From Diabrotica undecimpunctata (taxonomy: Eukaryota; Arthropoda; Insecta; Coleoptera; Chrysomelidae): a stretch of 64,000 nucleotides of DNA. The stretch spans positions 118,150,049 to 118,214,048 of the forward strand of contig NC_092808.1 in NCBI RefSeq assembly GCF_040954645.1, written 5' to 3'. The position numbers and the translations under genes are program-made. The notes beneath the pieces were generated by a model that saw nothing but the letters and a program-made list of their open reading frames with translations, was not told where the DNA came from and ran no database searches. Shown in pieces: positions 45,397 through 56,703 of this stretch; the stretch's first letter is position 1, and every line of letters begins with the position of its first letter.

Positions 45397-46810
45397 GCTG
45401 CAGAAAAAGTCATTTTTCCTATAATCCGAGCTTTAGTTATAACTTTCTTAACCTTAGATCGCCCATCATAAATTAATTATGATACAGTTAAATGTTATGC
45501 ACATGATTTACTTGATTAGGAATTATCTTTTTTTTTTGTTAAAATGTTTTTTAATTATTTAAATATCATTTAAAATTTATTCTCTGCTTCGTTCCAGTTT
45601 CCATATGTCTCTTTATAAACATGTTTTCCTAGTTTTTATTGTAACAACCATCTAAAAGATATGTCTTTATTAAACTTGAATGTGTTAATTAGCTAACATT
45701 TACTTATTGGCGTAAACACTTATTAATAAATTTGATTTATGATCCTAATTCCTTCAGTACAAACAAATATTGACAAAATAATTTAAGTGTGCGTACATAA
45801 TCTTTCAAATTTAGGATTTACATATTATGCATTGTTATTGTTCTCTAGGACAAGTTTTTTTCTCTCTCAAGGACTCTCAAACTGCAAATGACATGGAACG
45901 ACAGATGCGGGGAATCTCATTTTGTTCACCATAAAACTAATTATTCATTCATAAATGGAATAAAATTAAAGGACGCGCTTGTAAAAGCACCTCAAATAAT
46001 GGCGAAGTAGTCAAGAACCAACTAACGCTTCGACGAAAGTAGATGGAATAAAAAAATAGAAATATACTTTCCAGTATTTTACCCTTCCCGTATGGATCAA
46101 TGGAATGAGAAACACCGAGCCGTAAGTCCCTATCTTGTACCGTACGCTTATTCAATGGTGTCCGCGATACATACAATTAAAGAGCAACATTTTTTATTGT
46201 TTGAATCCAGACTTAGACACTACTACTATTTACGTTAAAACGATTCACATCTTATAATTAGAAAACTTTATCTATCTCTGTCCTTTGAGGCATCATCTGT
46301 TTTTTTTTTATTTACGCCATCTCCCGAACTTTCCATGTGTCCTAATTTTCTTGCTGATCATCGCCAATAGTCCTCTTCTGTAGCATTTTCTGAAGCATAA
46401 AACTTAATACATATTAATAAATTCCATTTGCCATTTTGTAAGATAATGTTAAATGGGATAATATGGCAAGCAATAGATCGTTTGAAAACCGCCGTTTATT
46501 GTACAAAAGATAAACATATTATAGAAGAGGATCTTACGCGGTTTACTTCATTTATGCACTTCACATTGGTGAACTCATTGGTGTGTGGTGGCCACCTAAA
46601 AGCAAGAACCTGAATTCCATAGATAATCTAGTTATAAATTATAATTTCAATAACGCTGTTTCGTAAATGTTATCATATTATGCTGTGAGTTATGCATTAG
46701 TATTGTCCAGGCAATTATAATTATTTTAAAATGTTAAAATACTGTTTGACTTTCACGTTCGTGTATTTTTTAACACAAAACATCAAATTTTATATAAATT
46801 TAATGACAAG
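45397..46810. other. Unassigned region
   Basis: No feature is supported. A patch at about 45890-46160 has coding-like composition in + frames but no motif I can name. Confidence 0.3.
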
Positions 46811-46812
46811 GC

Positions 46813-47142
46813 TTTAAACCCTCTACACACGTCCCGAAAAGACGACCCAACTGTCGTGAGCGACAGCGTTGGGATCGACGGTTGGTGTGTGTGTGTGTAG
46901 GGTAGGCTTGTTGACCGACAAAAATAGTTAGACCCGACGGTCGGTCCCACTCATTTGGTTTTACAATTTACAACCGCGACATCCGACAGCCGACTTTCCC
47001 GTTATTGAACCAGTCGAGTTGGGAAGTACTATTTTTGTCGGTCAACAAGCTACACACACCACACACACCAACCGACGGGCCAAACGTTGTCAGTCACAAC
47101 AGTTGGTGGGTCTTCTCGAGACGTGTGTAGGGGAGGTTTAAA
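46813..47142. mobile_element. GC-richer MITE with inverted repeats over 100 bp
   Basis: CCCTCTACACACGTCCCGA at 46819 matches the inverse of the right end (CGTGTGTAGGGGAGG ending 47136). The match continues inward through TTGTTGACCGACAAAAATAG (46908-46927) and its inverse at 47031-47050. TTTAAA flanks both sides (46813-46818, 47137-47142) and may be the target duplication or part of the repeat. The short unique centre is non-coding. Its ends recall PIF/Harbinger-type MITEs (inference). Confidence 0.8.
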
Positions 47143-47700
47143 AACCTAGCATCTAACCCATTTTTTGTTGTATTCCATATGACTTTTGTCATATTTGATA
47201 TTGTTTTATGGTTGGCAAAGTACAGGTTCATTAAACATGTAATTATTTACAGTAATTTTATCTCATACTAACAATACTGCACGTAACTAAAATGTGAGGA
47301 TCGCTATTTACATGGATGTTACCTTGACATTTTTGTGGTTAAACTATTTGATTTTATCTTTTTAATGATTTTATTACTTTTCCGTTAAAATTAGTCATAC
47401 TGTTCTACATGACGGGTTAAAAAAATTATTGACAATAATGTGGTGTACAATTTATAGAGATACTAAAATTGCTAAGCCATATAAAGAAAATATAGTAATT
47501 AAAAAAAGATTATGTAATGGAATAAAAGTATACAAAAATAGTTATTTTAAAGCAGTTTTAGTAATGTTTGCGAGTTCACATTTAGTGTAAAAAGGCAACG
47601 CATATTTGATATTTGTTGATCTTTAAAAACCATATAAACCGCTAAATATTTTTAGTAGTATAAGTATACCATACTCTGTAAACGTTTTTGGGTAAAAAAC
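47143..47700. other. Unassigned spacer
   Basis: AT-rich, nothing recognised. Confidence 0.3.
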
Positions 47701-47739
47701 TTAGCATACGAATTTTCCCCCCCAAACTAGGAGGGAGTT

Positions 47740-48560
47740 TAACACAATAATCCTCATTAGTGGTACTGCAGGCATATTAGAACTTCGATCAATTATTTCC
47801 TGTGACAGATTCTCCCATTCTTATCCACAGGCAATTGTAAGTTCATGATGGGTTCTAGGAGGATTCCTTTAAACATGAACAGCTGTTGAGAGCACATCCC
47901 ATGCATGTTCAATGGGGTACATATCTGGAGACATCACAGGCCACTCCAAACGTCATTAATTGCTTGGGTCCTATGTGAGCTGGCGTTATCATCCATTAAT
48001 ACAAAATTTTTACCTACAGCTCCTCGCCGAAATCTCACATGAGGTTCTAAAATCCCTGTGATGTATCTCTGTCCTATTAGAGTCCCGTCAATAACCACCA
48101 ATTCCGTGCGTCCACCTGCCATAATACCTGCCCAAAATATAACACTGCCTTGTTTTTTCTCGCCAAACATAAACACGAATTGGCCAGCTATTACTATTTA
48201 AACAGATTCTGGCCTCTGGTCTGAAAAAAGCACAAAATTTAAAAACTGTCGAGGGAGCTGTAGGCGTTCTTGAACTCACTGGTGGCGGTGCAACATTTCT
48301 AGGTTGTAGCTGAGGAACTCTTATTGGTCGATGACTCCTCAAACCTGACTCGATGCCTGAAGTCTCTTTGGAGGTCTGGTACAGACATAGAAGAATTTCT
48401 CCGATTAGAAATTCTGATATATCTATTCTATTGTTCATTGGTAATGCTGGGTCTACCAGAGCGAGTTCTATTCTGTATAGAATTTATCTCCAGAAACCTA
48501 TTCCATATCCGTGTGATATCACTTTAAGAAACACCCACTATTTTCGCCCTGAACCGCTGT
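47740..48560 (-). pseudogene. Tc1-like transposase, frameshifted
   Basis: The minus strand reads SGLRSHRPIRVPQLQPRNVA, then a damaged first catalytic region. It continues with FVFMFGEKKQGSVIFWAGIM, VVIDGTLIGQRYITGILEPH, FVLMDDNASSHRTQ (second Asp) and WPVMSPDMYPIEHAWDVLS (third Glu). The tail is NMPAVPL. These are the standard Tc1-family blocks. At least three frameshifts or stops are present and terminal repeats were not located. Confidence 0.8.
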
Positions 48561-49335
48561 GGATGGCCTTCTTCAACTAAATCGATAATTCTTGCATGGT
48601 CCAACTCTGAAATCAAATTACGATTCGTTATAAATCACATTTTCACAAATTTTACCAGAATAAATTTTTCAAATGTTTACACATTTATTGTATTGTATTT
48701 AAAAACAAAATAAAAAACAAAAAAGGTGTATTTTATATAAAAAAAAGGTCTATTAAATATGTGATAAGGATACGGATTTATAGAAGTATAAAAATCGTAA
48801 ATATGATAGTTGATGCATAACTTTTGAAACTATGTGTTTGGGAAAGTATTTAGTATTTATTTTCATATTTTACATTTAATATTTTTATTACTGTACTATC
48901 TTATTTAATGGTATATTCTAACTACTTATGTACTTTAAAAGATATTATTTTCTTCTATTCCTTTTATTTTCTTCCGTTTTTAAGTTCAAAGAAACTGACT
49001 TCTCTTTTGTTATTTGGAAATTATGTCGCAAGCATAGAAAACGTTGTAAAGTATCATATTTCTGTGACCATTTAGTTAGATTATCGCCATTCAAAAGCGT
49101 ATTACAGTAGCGCTGATTTATTTACTATTCTACTGCCTACTACGATGAATACACCAATATTTCAAGGGTAAGTGTTGTTTTTTTTTTGTACATATAACAG
49201 CATGAGTTAAGCCAGCTATTTTTCGTAATATTTAAATTAATTGCTAATTTATTCACAATCAAAATATTAAATTTTTTCTTCGAATATTATTATAATTCAT
49301 TTAACCAGCGACCTCTAAGTTTTACACAAAAATAC
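48561..49335. other. Unassigned AT-rich spacer
   Basis: No gene or element end recognised. Confidence 0.3.
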
Positions 49336-49339
49336 TATG

Positions 49340-49695
49340 TATAGTTTAAAAGTTATTAAAAATTTTAAGTCGAGAAATCGAAGATATAGCCCACCTTTGA
49401 GTCCTCATAACTTGTTACATCACAGCTAACAGCTGCACATAAATAGAAAGTTTGAACCGAGTTTGACAATTTAATTTTGAAAAAATGGAGAAACTTTCTT
49501 TTTCATTGAGTTAACAAGCAATAAACAAATAGTTTTTCGTTAGTGGATTGTCGACATTACGCGTGCTTTGAGCAGTGTTTAAAATTGTAAATAGTAACTA
49601 TTTTAAAATTTCAAACCCCGCAAACAAAACAAACATTTTATATATAACATATGTAGCATTTTTAATGTATTTTTAGCCGTACTTTACGATGAGAC
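49340..49695. repeat. Copy of the foldback-type repeat seen at 30.3-30.6 kb
   Basis: TTTTAAGTCGAGAAATCGA, GAGTCCTCATAACTTGTTAC and AGCTGCACATAAATAGAAAG parallel the segment at 30450-30560. GCATTTTTAATGTATTTTTA and TAGCCGTACTTTACGATG at 49650-49690 are the inverse of 30293-30330. The relative order and orientation differ between the two loci. Confidence 0.6.
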
Positions 49696-50165
49696 TAGTT
49701 GTAAATTAAAATATTCAAATTGATTTATAAACAAATTGTTTATAAAAATTGAAACCACTTTTTGAAATGGGGGACTTACATATACGTATTCAGCGAAAAG
49801 TTTTACATAAGAAAGAATAGTTTTCAACTATCCACTGCTCATCTGCTCCTACTTTTGTTTCACACAGGCATTGATAATAGAGCTCGTTTGGGAAGGTAGT
49901 TTTCATCTGATCTTGACAGGTGTCTTCAGATGCCTTTTCCCTGGTTTAATACTCTTCTCCCTTTCGGTCACGCTTTTTTTAGTGTAATGAAATATATTTT
50001 GTTAATAATTCCAAACTATTCCCACGTATGGTACTCTTTTGTAAGGTAATGACTTTTGGTAGGAATATTAGCATATTTTTTAATAAAATAGGGCCCGTTT
50101 TTGATGTTGTCAATTGACAAAATTGTGACTAACTGTAATATTTACTTAAACGAAGTTAAAATTCT

Positions 50166-50204
50166 TGTGTCGTCAATTGACGACACAGTGACTGAAAGGG
50201 TTAA
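50166..50204. repeat. 22-bp perfect palindrome beside a TTAA end
   Basis: Positions 50166-50187 are a perfect palindrome centred on TCAATTGA. It is followed by GTGACTGAAAGGG and TTAA (50201-50204). Read from the right this is TTAA, CCCTTTCAGTCAC, then the palindrome, which fits a piggyBac-type terminus. The other end was not identified. Confidence 0.5.
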
Positions 50205-50402
50205 GATGTTTCGTTCGAAATTGAGTATATTATTTACATCTGTGTTAGAAATAGTCAATGTTTTGGACTTATATGTCGTCATTACTAGTAGTATGAGTAG
50301 GTATCTTATGGTGGTACCACATTTTGCTATGTGTTATTCGTTATGCGCCATATTATGCGTCAGCCGCATAAGATGAAGTGTGGAGGGTACATTTATCAAC
50401 TA

Positions 50403-51688
50403 CAGTATAGCCCAAAATAAACAGTACTGAACTTGTAATTATTTTATTGTTTTAAAAAATACATATTATTGACACTTTCTAACATGTTCTAAATGAGCTC
50501 CTCCGCTCTCAAGACGGACTTCATATCGATATTCCAGATTTCTCGTAATGTTATGGAATAAAGGTTGTCTCAAGTCCGCGAGGAAGGCTCTAACGGCATC
50601 CTTTAACTCATTGATGGTTTGTGGTGCCCGTTTAAAAACTGCAGTTTTAGCCATGACCTAAATGTATGCGTCTGGAGAATTTGCAGGATAGGGGAAGTCA
50701 GTAAATCGTGAAATGAATTTGTTTGGAAAATGTCTCTGAAGAAATTAACGAACTGCGACAGCATGTTGCTCCATCCTGCTGGAAAAATTGGTCTCGAAAT
50801 GCCAAATTTCGTGCACGACTAAATTGACGTAGATCAGGGATAACGCGTGTTAAAATTTGTATGTACCTCTGCTGAAGTGTGACTTGCCTACCATTTTCTT
50901 CGATAAAGCATAGACCAATGATTCCGTGTCCCGAAACGGCACACCAGACATTCACTTTTGCGCTATGTAAAGGAACTTCTTGAACTTCATCTGGTCTGGC
51001 AAAGCCCAGAAATCGATTTGTGCGACGATTTACATGGCCTGACAAATGAAAATGTGCTTCGTCTGAAAACCATACATTTTTCAAAAATTCAGGATTTTCG
51101 TACTGTATTGCACGAATTCTGGCACAATATTCCACTCTACTGTGATAATCCCTGGGATCTAATTGTTGATGTACCTTCACATACGAAAATGCACTCAGCT
51201 CCTTCAGGATTCTTTGCAAGGAACTTCGTTTTAAGCTAAGATGCAACGCTGTTCTTATCTGGCTGGCTTTCGGATTTTCCAAGATTCGCTCAAAAATACG
51301 TTAATGGTTATCGTTGTTGTTAACTGTCCTGGGACGCCCCGAGTTTCCTTTTCATTAACACAATACATTACCCGTATTTCTAAACTTTTCAACAACCTTC
51401 AAAATTACAGCATTACTTGGAGAACGGTTATTAAACCGTTGTGTGAATTTATCACACACGTATTGCAGACTTGCACTATTAAGTCGGCCGATTACGTATG
51501 AGCGAAAAAAATGCTCCACAAGAAACACTTTCTCCTCTGTACCTAACACCATTTTTAACAATTAGGCCTTAATAATTAATTGTTTAAGGATTACTTGACA
51601 GGTGTATACTAGTTAATTTGAATATGACAGCGCGCACAAAAAGACATTTATGTTTCAGTTTCAGTACTGTTTATTTTGGGCAATACTG
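50403..51688 (-). mobile_element. Complete mariner-size transposon with TA duplication
   Basis: The element is 1286 bp with inverted ends of about 28 bp (CAGTATAGCCCAAAATAAAC at 50403; the inverse of CAGTATTGCCCAAAATAAAC ends at 51688). TA flanks both sides (50401-50402, 51689-51690). It contains one transposase gene on the minus strand. Confidence 0.93.
50466..51561 (-). pseudogene. Mariner-superfamily transposase, few frameshifts
   Basis: The gene reads leftward from MVLGTEEKVFLVEHFFRSYV. It includes a helix-turn-helix (FNNRSPSNAVILKVVEKFRN), then ENPKASQIRTALHLSLKRSS, VWFSDEAHFHLSGHVNRRTN (first Asp) and KVNVWCAVSGHGIIG. It continues with DQFFQQDGATC (second Asp), then in other frames FSKQIHFTIY / FTDFPYPANSPD. 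The end is TAVFKRAPQTINELKDAVRA and SGGAHLEHVRKCQ. Frameshifts near 51350, 50750 and 50690 break it. Otherwise it is well preserved. Confidence 0.85.
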
Positions 51689-51699
51689 TATTTGCTTTA

Positions 51700-52780
51700 T
51701 TCGCACGCATAAGCAAATACCCGAATAGCAAATACGCCGTATCCAACTAGTTCTCTCCGGCCCAAACCTCTCATAAATTCCAGCAATACTTCCCTTTTTA
51801 ATGTACTTTTTCCGAAACACCTGATTCTGTATTCAGAAATGCAGAATATCTTCCACCTCCCTATCATTACACAAAGCACACATTTTCCTAAAATCAGCCC
51901 TACCAGGTCTATCATTGAGATACAATACACCACATCTAATCTTAAATATCCACCTTATGTCATTAAAATACACTTCATCACTCATATAACTCACGTTAAC
52001 GCAGAGTTCAATTAAAAATCTATAATGAGTGCTGAAATTAGATTCACTTGCTCTCTCCAATGCTCTTTCCCTTATCCCAGCACGAATTGCTCCTATCACC
52101 TGTTCCAGATTATCCACCCAAAAATTTCTGTCCTCTCTATGTTAAATTCCACTCCCTATCTTTCCCCAATTTTTCCCAAACTCTTCTCCAACCACAGTTT
52201 GGTCTTATCATTTCTACATGTTATGTTAGTTTCTAAATCCAACATCTTACCTTCTGAATTTCCTTTAATTCCGCAAGTCCCCAAACTTGATCTCTGTGAG
52301 TTCCCCTTCATATATGCGCACCTTAGTTGATGGTGGAAGATTCGCCTTTATTAATAATTATTAACGACTTCCACCATTTCTCCATTTATTTTCAAGCCTT
52401 CTTTAATAACTTCACTCCCTTGTCTAAACACCATTATTTTTGACTTGTCCATGTTGATCTTTAAATTCCGTAGCCTACAATACTCACCTAATTTATTAAC
52501 CATAATTTGTAAAACTCTCGAACTGCTTGCCAACACCACCATATCATCAGCATAGAGCAATGTTCTAATGATAAATCCATTTAAATCAACGCTTTCTCCT
52601 AGAACATCATGTAAGTCATTAAAAAATAGTGCAAATAGCAGCGTACTAAGAATTCAGCCTTGCCTAACTCATATCTCACAGTTAAATGAACGTGACATAC
52701 CATTCCTTTCTTAAATTGCAGATTGTCTTCCCTGGTTTCTTTCGCAACACAACATTAAGTAAATCATAAGAAAGTCATCC
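51700..52780 (-). pseudogene. LINE reverse transcriptase to C-terminus, decayed
   Basis: The minus strand reads LLYADDMVVLASSSRVLQIM (catalytic YADD) at about 52555, then VNKLGEYCRLRNLKINMDKS and KIMVFRQGSEVIKEGLKING. After a deletion come MDNLEQVIGAIRAGIRERAL and IRCGVLYLNDRPGRADFRKM, followed by a CALCNDREVEDILHFL zinc-knuckle-type end. It is an R1/Jockey-like ORF2 remnant, directly next to the mariner element. Confidence 0.75.
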
Positions 52781-53110
52781 AGCATAATTTGACTCTCTCT
52801 TTTTTTCGTCCCTTGTAGTGCACATATGTCTTTTTTTTAAAGGTCTTTTTTAATTTCCTGCTCTCTTGTGTTTAGAGACTTCACGTTTCAATTACCAATT
52901 CGAAGTATATTTCTCGATTTCCATAATCGTTGTCCTCTTTCTCGCATTTGTCATCGTAATGAAATCATTCCTCCCTGTTTCTACGATCTGTATGGGTTTA
53001 AAGTCTATCAGTTGGGTGCTGGTGCTAACCTGGCTGTAGACCCCCTCCTCCTTTATTCGAGCTTGGGATCGGCAATAGTTCTATTGAGCTACTCGATTTA
53101 ACCAACAAAA
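52781..53110 (-). repeat. LINE 3' region remnant
   Basis: Read on the minus strand, the segment at 53030-53080 (CCCAAGCTCGAATAAAGGAG and following) resembles 3' non-coding parts of insect LINEs. No protein is seen. Confidence 0.35.
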
Positions 53111-53435
53111 CTACAAGCCAAGTTTATAGAAGTAATATTCGTTAATAATTGCTACGTTAAATACCATTTTTTACTTATTTTTATTAAAAATATTTGTTAA
53201 AAATATAAAGCTTTTTTAAATTACGATTCTTTTTTGTCTCGCTCTATATAATTACTTGATATTATAGTAGTGACATTTCAACTTTTCAACGCGGTTAAGT
53301 GGCACTTAGATGAATGGTTATCATCCAGAATAAAAAGAGTATTGACTTTTATTTTCGAAGATTAATCTGTGCATTTAAGTAATTTCATTACACAGTTGCA
53401 AATATTTTAAGCGATAATAACTTAAACGTTTTTAT

Positions 53436-53720
53436 TTACTGTAAATTGTGATAAATATGTTTACGAGCTGGTAATAGTCGTAAAAATGATACAAAGGAAA
53501 TATCTACAAGATGGTCTAAAACCTTGCATTGTACATTTCTAGCATAATGCGTGTCATAGTTCTCATAAAACCGTCTGCAAATTGTCTGTGGATGTTGTCT
53601 TATGAAATTCTCAGAGTTCCATAAATATACACACTGCACGGTCTTACGAGATGCACATGGCATAACAATAGCCACAGTAAAGTCAAGTGTTTTCTTTAGG
53701 GTAAATAATATATTGGTACG
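53436..53720 (-). pseudogene. Transposase helix-turn-helix fragment
   Basis: The minus frame reads MPCASRKTVQCVYLWNSENF, IRQHPQTICRRFYENYDTH, VQCKVLDHLVD. It resembles the N-terminal DUF4817-like helix-turn-helix of insect Tc1/mariner-superfamily transposases. The catalytic part is absent. Confidence 0.4.
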
Positions 53721-53789
53721 TAACACTATCTATGATGTATTAGGATTATATAATACATAGAATTGTCTATGCAGGATGCAATGACTAGA

Positions 53790-54120
53790 ACTACAATTTG
53801 GCGTTTTCATTTTTATTCGTGTTCCAATCGAGTTGGTTTTCTTCAAAAAATATGTTAATCGTGTCAAAAATTTCTCATCCGGTTATGTTAGCATTCAGCG
53901 GTCAGCACAAAAGGAAGTCTTCTTTGAGTAAATCTCATCTCATCGTCCTAATCCGGTGCAAAACTGTATCGTTTGAAAGCGGCACTGTAGAAAGATGTTT
54001 TGCAAATGTTTTATGTCTACCACACATGGTTTTATTACTCCGTGGCCTTTTCATTCACAGTTCGACTTCCGTTGCCCCTTCATTCATAGTTCGAGTTGAA
54101 TACGTCATAGTTTTTTGACT
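53790..54120 (-). pseudogene. hAT (ZBED5-like) transposase fragment
   Basis: The minus strand reads KTFAKHLSTVPLSNDTVLHR, IRTMRDEIYSK. The LSNDTV-RRI--M-EDI block is characteristic of ZBED5/FAM200-type hAT transposases. Only this block survives. Confidence 0.55.
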
Positions 54121-55270
54121 TCTTAATAATTGTTCTTTTTTACGTACAAAAAAATTCTTTATTCGTGTCTTTCATGTCGGAATGCACAGGTTCTAAATAT
54201 GAGCGCATCCTATTAGGTACCATCGAACTGTTCAGAAAGAGTTTGCTGCGCAACATACAGAGAGGTGAGCCACTGGAATCAACAAATCCAAGATCAATGT
54301 ATGATTTTACTACTTGAGCTTGAAACTTGAAACCAAAGAATTAGAACCTGACACCGTTATATCATCTTGATTTGAATTTGACGTATCGCGGAACCGGACC
54401 ATTTGTGAACCCTCAGTGAATGATTTTATTTTTATTGCAACATCTTTGAGCCAAGGTTCCATTCCTCTTTAACACTAATTTGATTTGGCTAATTTTGTGA
54501 CAAATAGAATCTCTTTACGCACGAAATACATGACTTTACAACCACTACGAGCAACACACGGGAACATTATACACTGCGGGTATGAGCGTGGTGCGGATAA
54601 ATTTTTCGGTAACCTTGATTAATTAATTCTCTGCTCCAAACAATCCTCCTTTTATAACATACAGCCATCGAATCCCCTCGATTTTTTCAGAAACTTAGCG
54701 CAGCCAGACGATTTTCTCCTAACTACGCGACAAGGAGAAGCGACGCGACGAACCGAGGTCATTCGATTGCTTATAGTCTGGGAACGAATGGTGACTATGT
54801 ATAACATTTCGATGTAATAGGCCGGGCGTTTACTTAACAATATATTAAATTTATAACTTATATGTACCCGTTAAACCTATAAGTAGGCTTTTTTTTGTTT
54901 TGGTAGTTTATGTTTATCTTAGGTAACTTTATTTTTGCAGGTTCCACTCTAATACATGTATTCATTGTATTATGACTGTCGGCGCGGAGCCCCACTGGAA
55001 GCTTTGCGGAGCACCGTATTAGACATTATTATGAACAAATAAATTGACTGTTTTCGGTAATTTAATACCCCTAATGTTAATATCTGAATTAAGCTATTAA
55101 TGGTATTTAATAATACTACATAATCACTTTTTTAAAGGCAAAATGAAAAAGAGTAGAACATTTATTATCCTTACTACTACAAGAATAAAAACTACCAACA
55201 TAGCCATGAAAAAAATAATAACAAAATATGATAGTGAAAAATAATCCACTGAAGATGAAAACGGTAAAAG
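54121..55270. other. Unassigned region
   Basis: No gene is seen. The segment at 54980-55010 (GCGGAGCCCCACTGGAAGC) is GC-rich for the window and may belong to a hAT non-coding end. Confidence 0.3.
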
Positions 55271-55760
55271 TGGATAACAGCTAGTGAAGATGACGAGGAA
55301 CAGAATGATAATTCTGGGAAAAGTAACTAGCTGTTCAGATCTCCAAATGAAGGAAGTAGCTGAAGAAATAAAAGACATTATTATGGAAGTTAGAGCAACA
55401 AAAAAGACCAAAAAAAAAAATTTTTAAGAAAATTTTTAATTGGAAAAAAGAGAATTTAGACCTAAATAGTAAAGTAAGCTTTCTGGAAAGCAAGTTTTAG
55501 AAGGTGCATAAACAAATAATAATTGTAATCAAAAGATATTGAAAGAGGTATCAAAAAAGAAATTGAAGATGTTGCCAACATTATTTAGAATAAATTAAAT
55601 GTCATTGAAAACATAGACGATGCTCAAAAAATAAGGATATTACACGAAAAGCCGTCAATGGCTATAGTGAAAATTAACACTATAAAGGATAAAGAGCTTA
55701 TCGTGAACAATCAGAACTAATTAAGAGGAATACAGTGTTTCATTTAAGGTAATTTAACAC
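55270..55760 (+). pseudogene. LINE ORF1-like fragment
   Basis: The patches KEIEDVANIIQNKLNVIENI (with one stop in place of a Gln), DDAQKIRILHEKPSMAIVKI and NTIKDKELIVNNQN resemble the coiled-coil plus RNA-binding part of insect LINE ORF1 proteins. Stops and shifts are frequent. Confidence 0.45.
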
Positions 55761-56700
55761 TATCTGTATAAAGCAGCTGTTTAACAGATACCCGCTTTAT
55801 ACATTTCATAGGCGAAGAGAAACAGAAAAAGACATAATCTAAAGATGGTAACCAACGCAATGTGGAATATCGTTTTCCCTCAATATTTATGGTTTACGAT
55901 CCCTGGTATAGGGCAAAACTGTCTATTTACGGAGGGCGCGTGCTGTTCCGTCGTTTGTCTGTAAATCAACACAGTTCAAAGGAAGGTTGGAAGCTGATGC
56001 ATAGCACGTACTTACCCCACCTACCCTTCCAACGCGGCTAGTGTATGGTACGGTTAGCGTAGTGCTAATTTTACTATGGAGTGATCTAACGAAATTGTGT
56101 TGTAATTTTTATCATTGTATAAATTACCCAACTTTTTACCGCCAACACTGGTGGCGAACACAACAGGCAAAACTATACAAACCCTTGATCTCGAGGGGAT
56201 ATGCACCATTGGGGTAGTGCAGTTAGTATCAAAAAGTAAATATTTATTAGTTTCACAGTAAAGTGGCGCTAACCGTGCTCTTTTTTCTTTTCACTATTGT
56301 TATTATATATTTTCCATTTCTCTTCTCCGACGTGAACTGGCGAAGAGTGCCTCTCCACGCTCCTTGAGATCCCGGTTTAAGCAATCCCCTCCACTTAGCC
56401 AACTCCAGGCGGAAGCTCTGATAAGTGGAATGACACCTTTTTGTCTTGAGATTGGTAAATCGGCTTCGAAGGCGGAAGAACCTATTAACAACGTAACGAC
56501 CAACAGCATAAAGATGCAGAAGCAAGGAGGAACTATTGTGTTAAAGACTCGAAGAGTATCCCTAATAATACAATTAGCATGACTACGACTATATCATAGA
56601 AAATATATTACTGATCATGAGATTCGGATACCAAGATCCGATAGTTAGATACCGTTATTAATACCTTAAAAGATAAATGGATAACGTTTAATAGCAATTA
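55761..56700. other. Unassigned, moderately GC-rich patch
   Basis: The stretches at 55880-56060 and 56300-56470 are less AT-rich than the surroundings and may be repeat-derived. I cannot name a family. Confidence 0.3.
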
Positions 56701-56703
56701 TAT

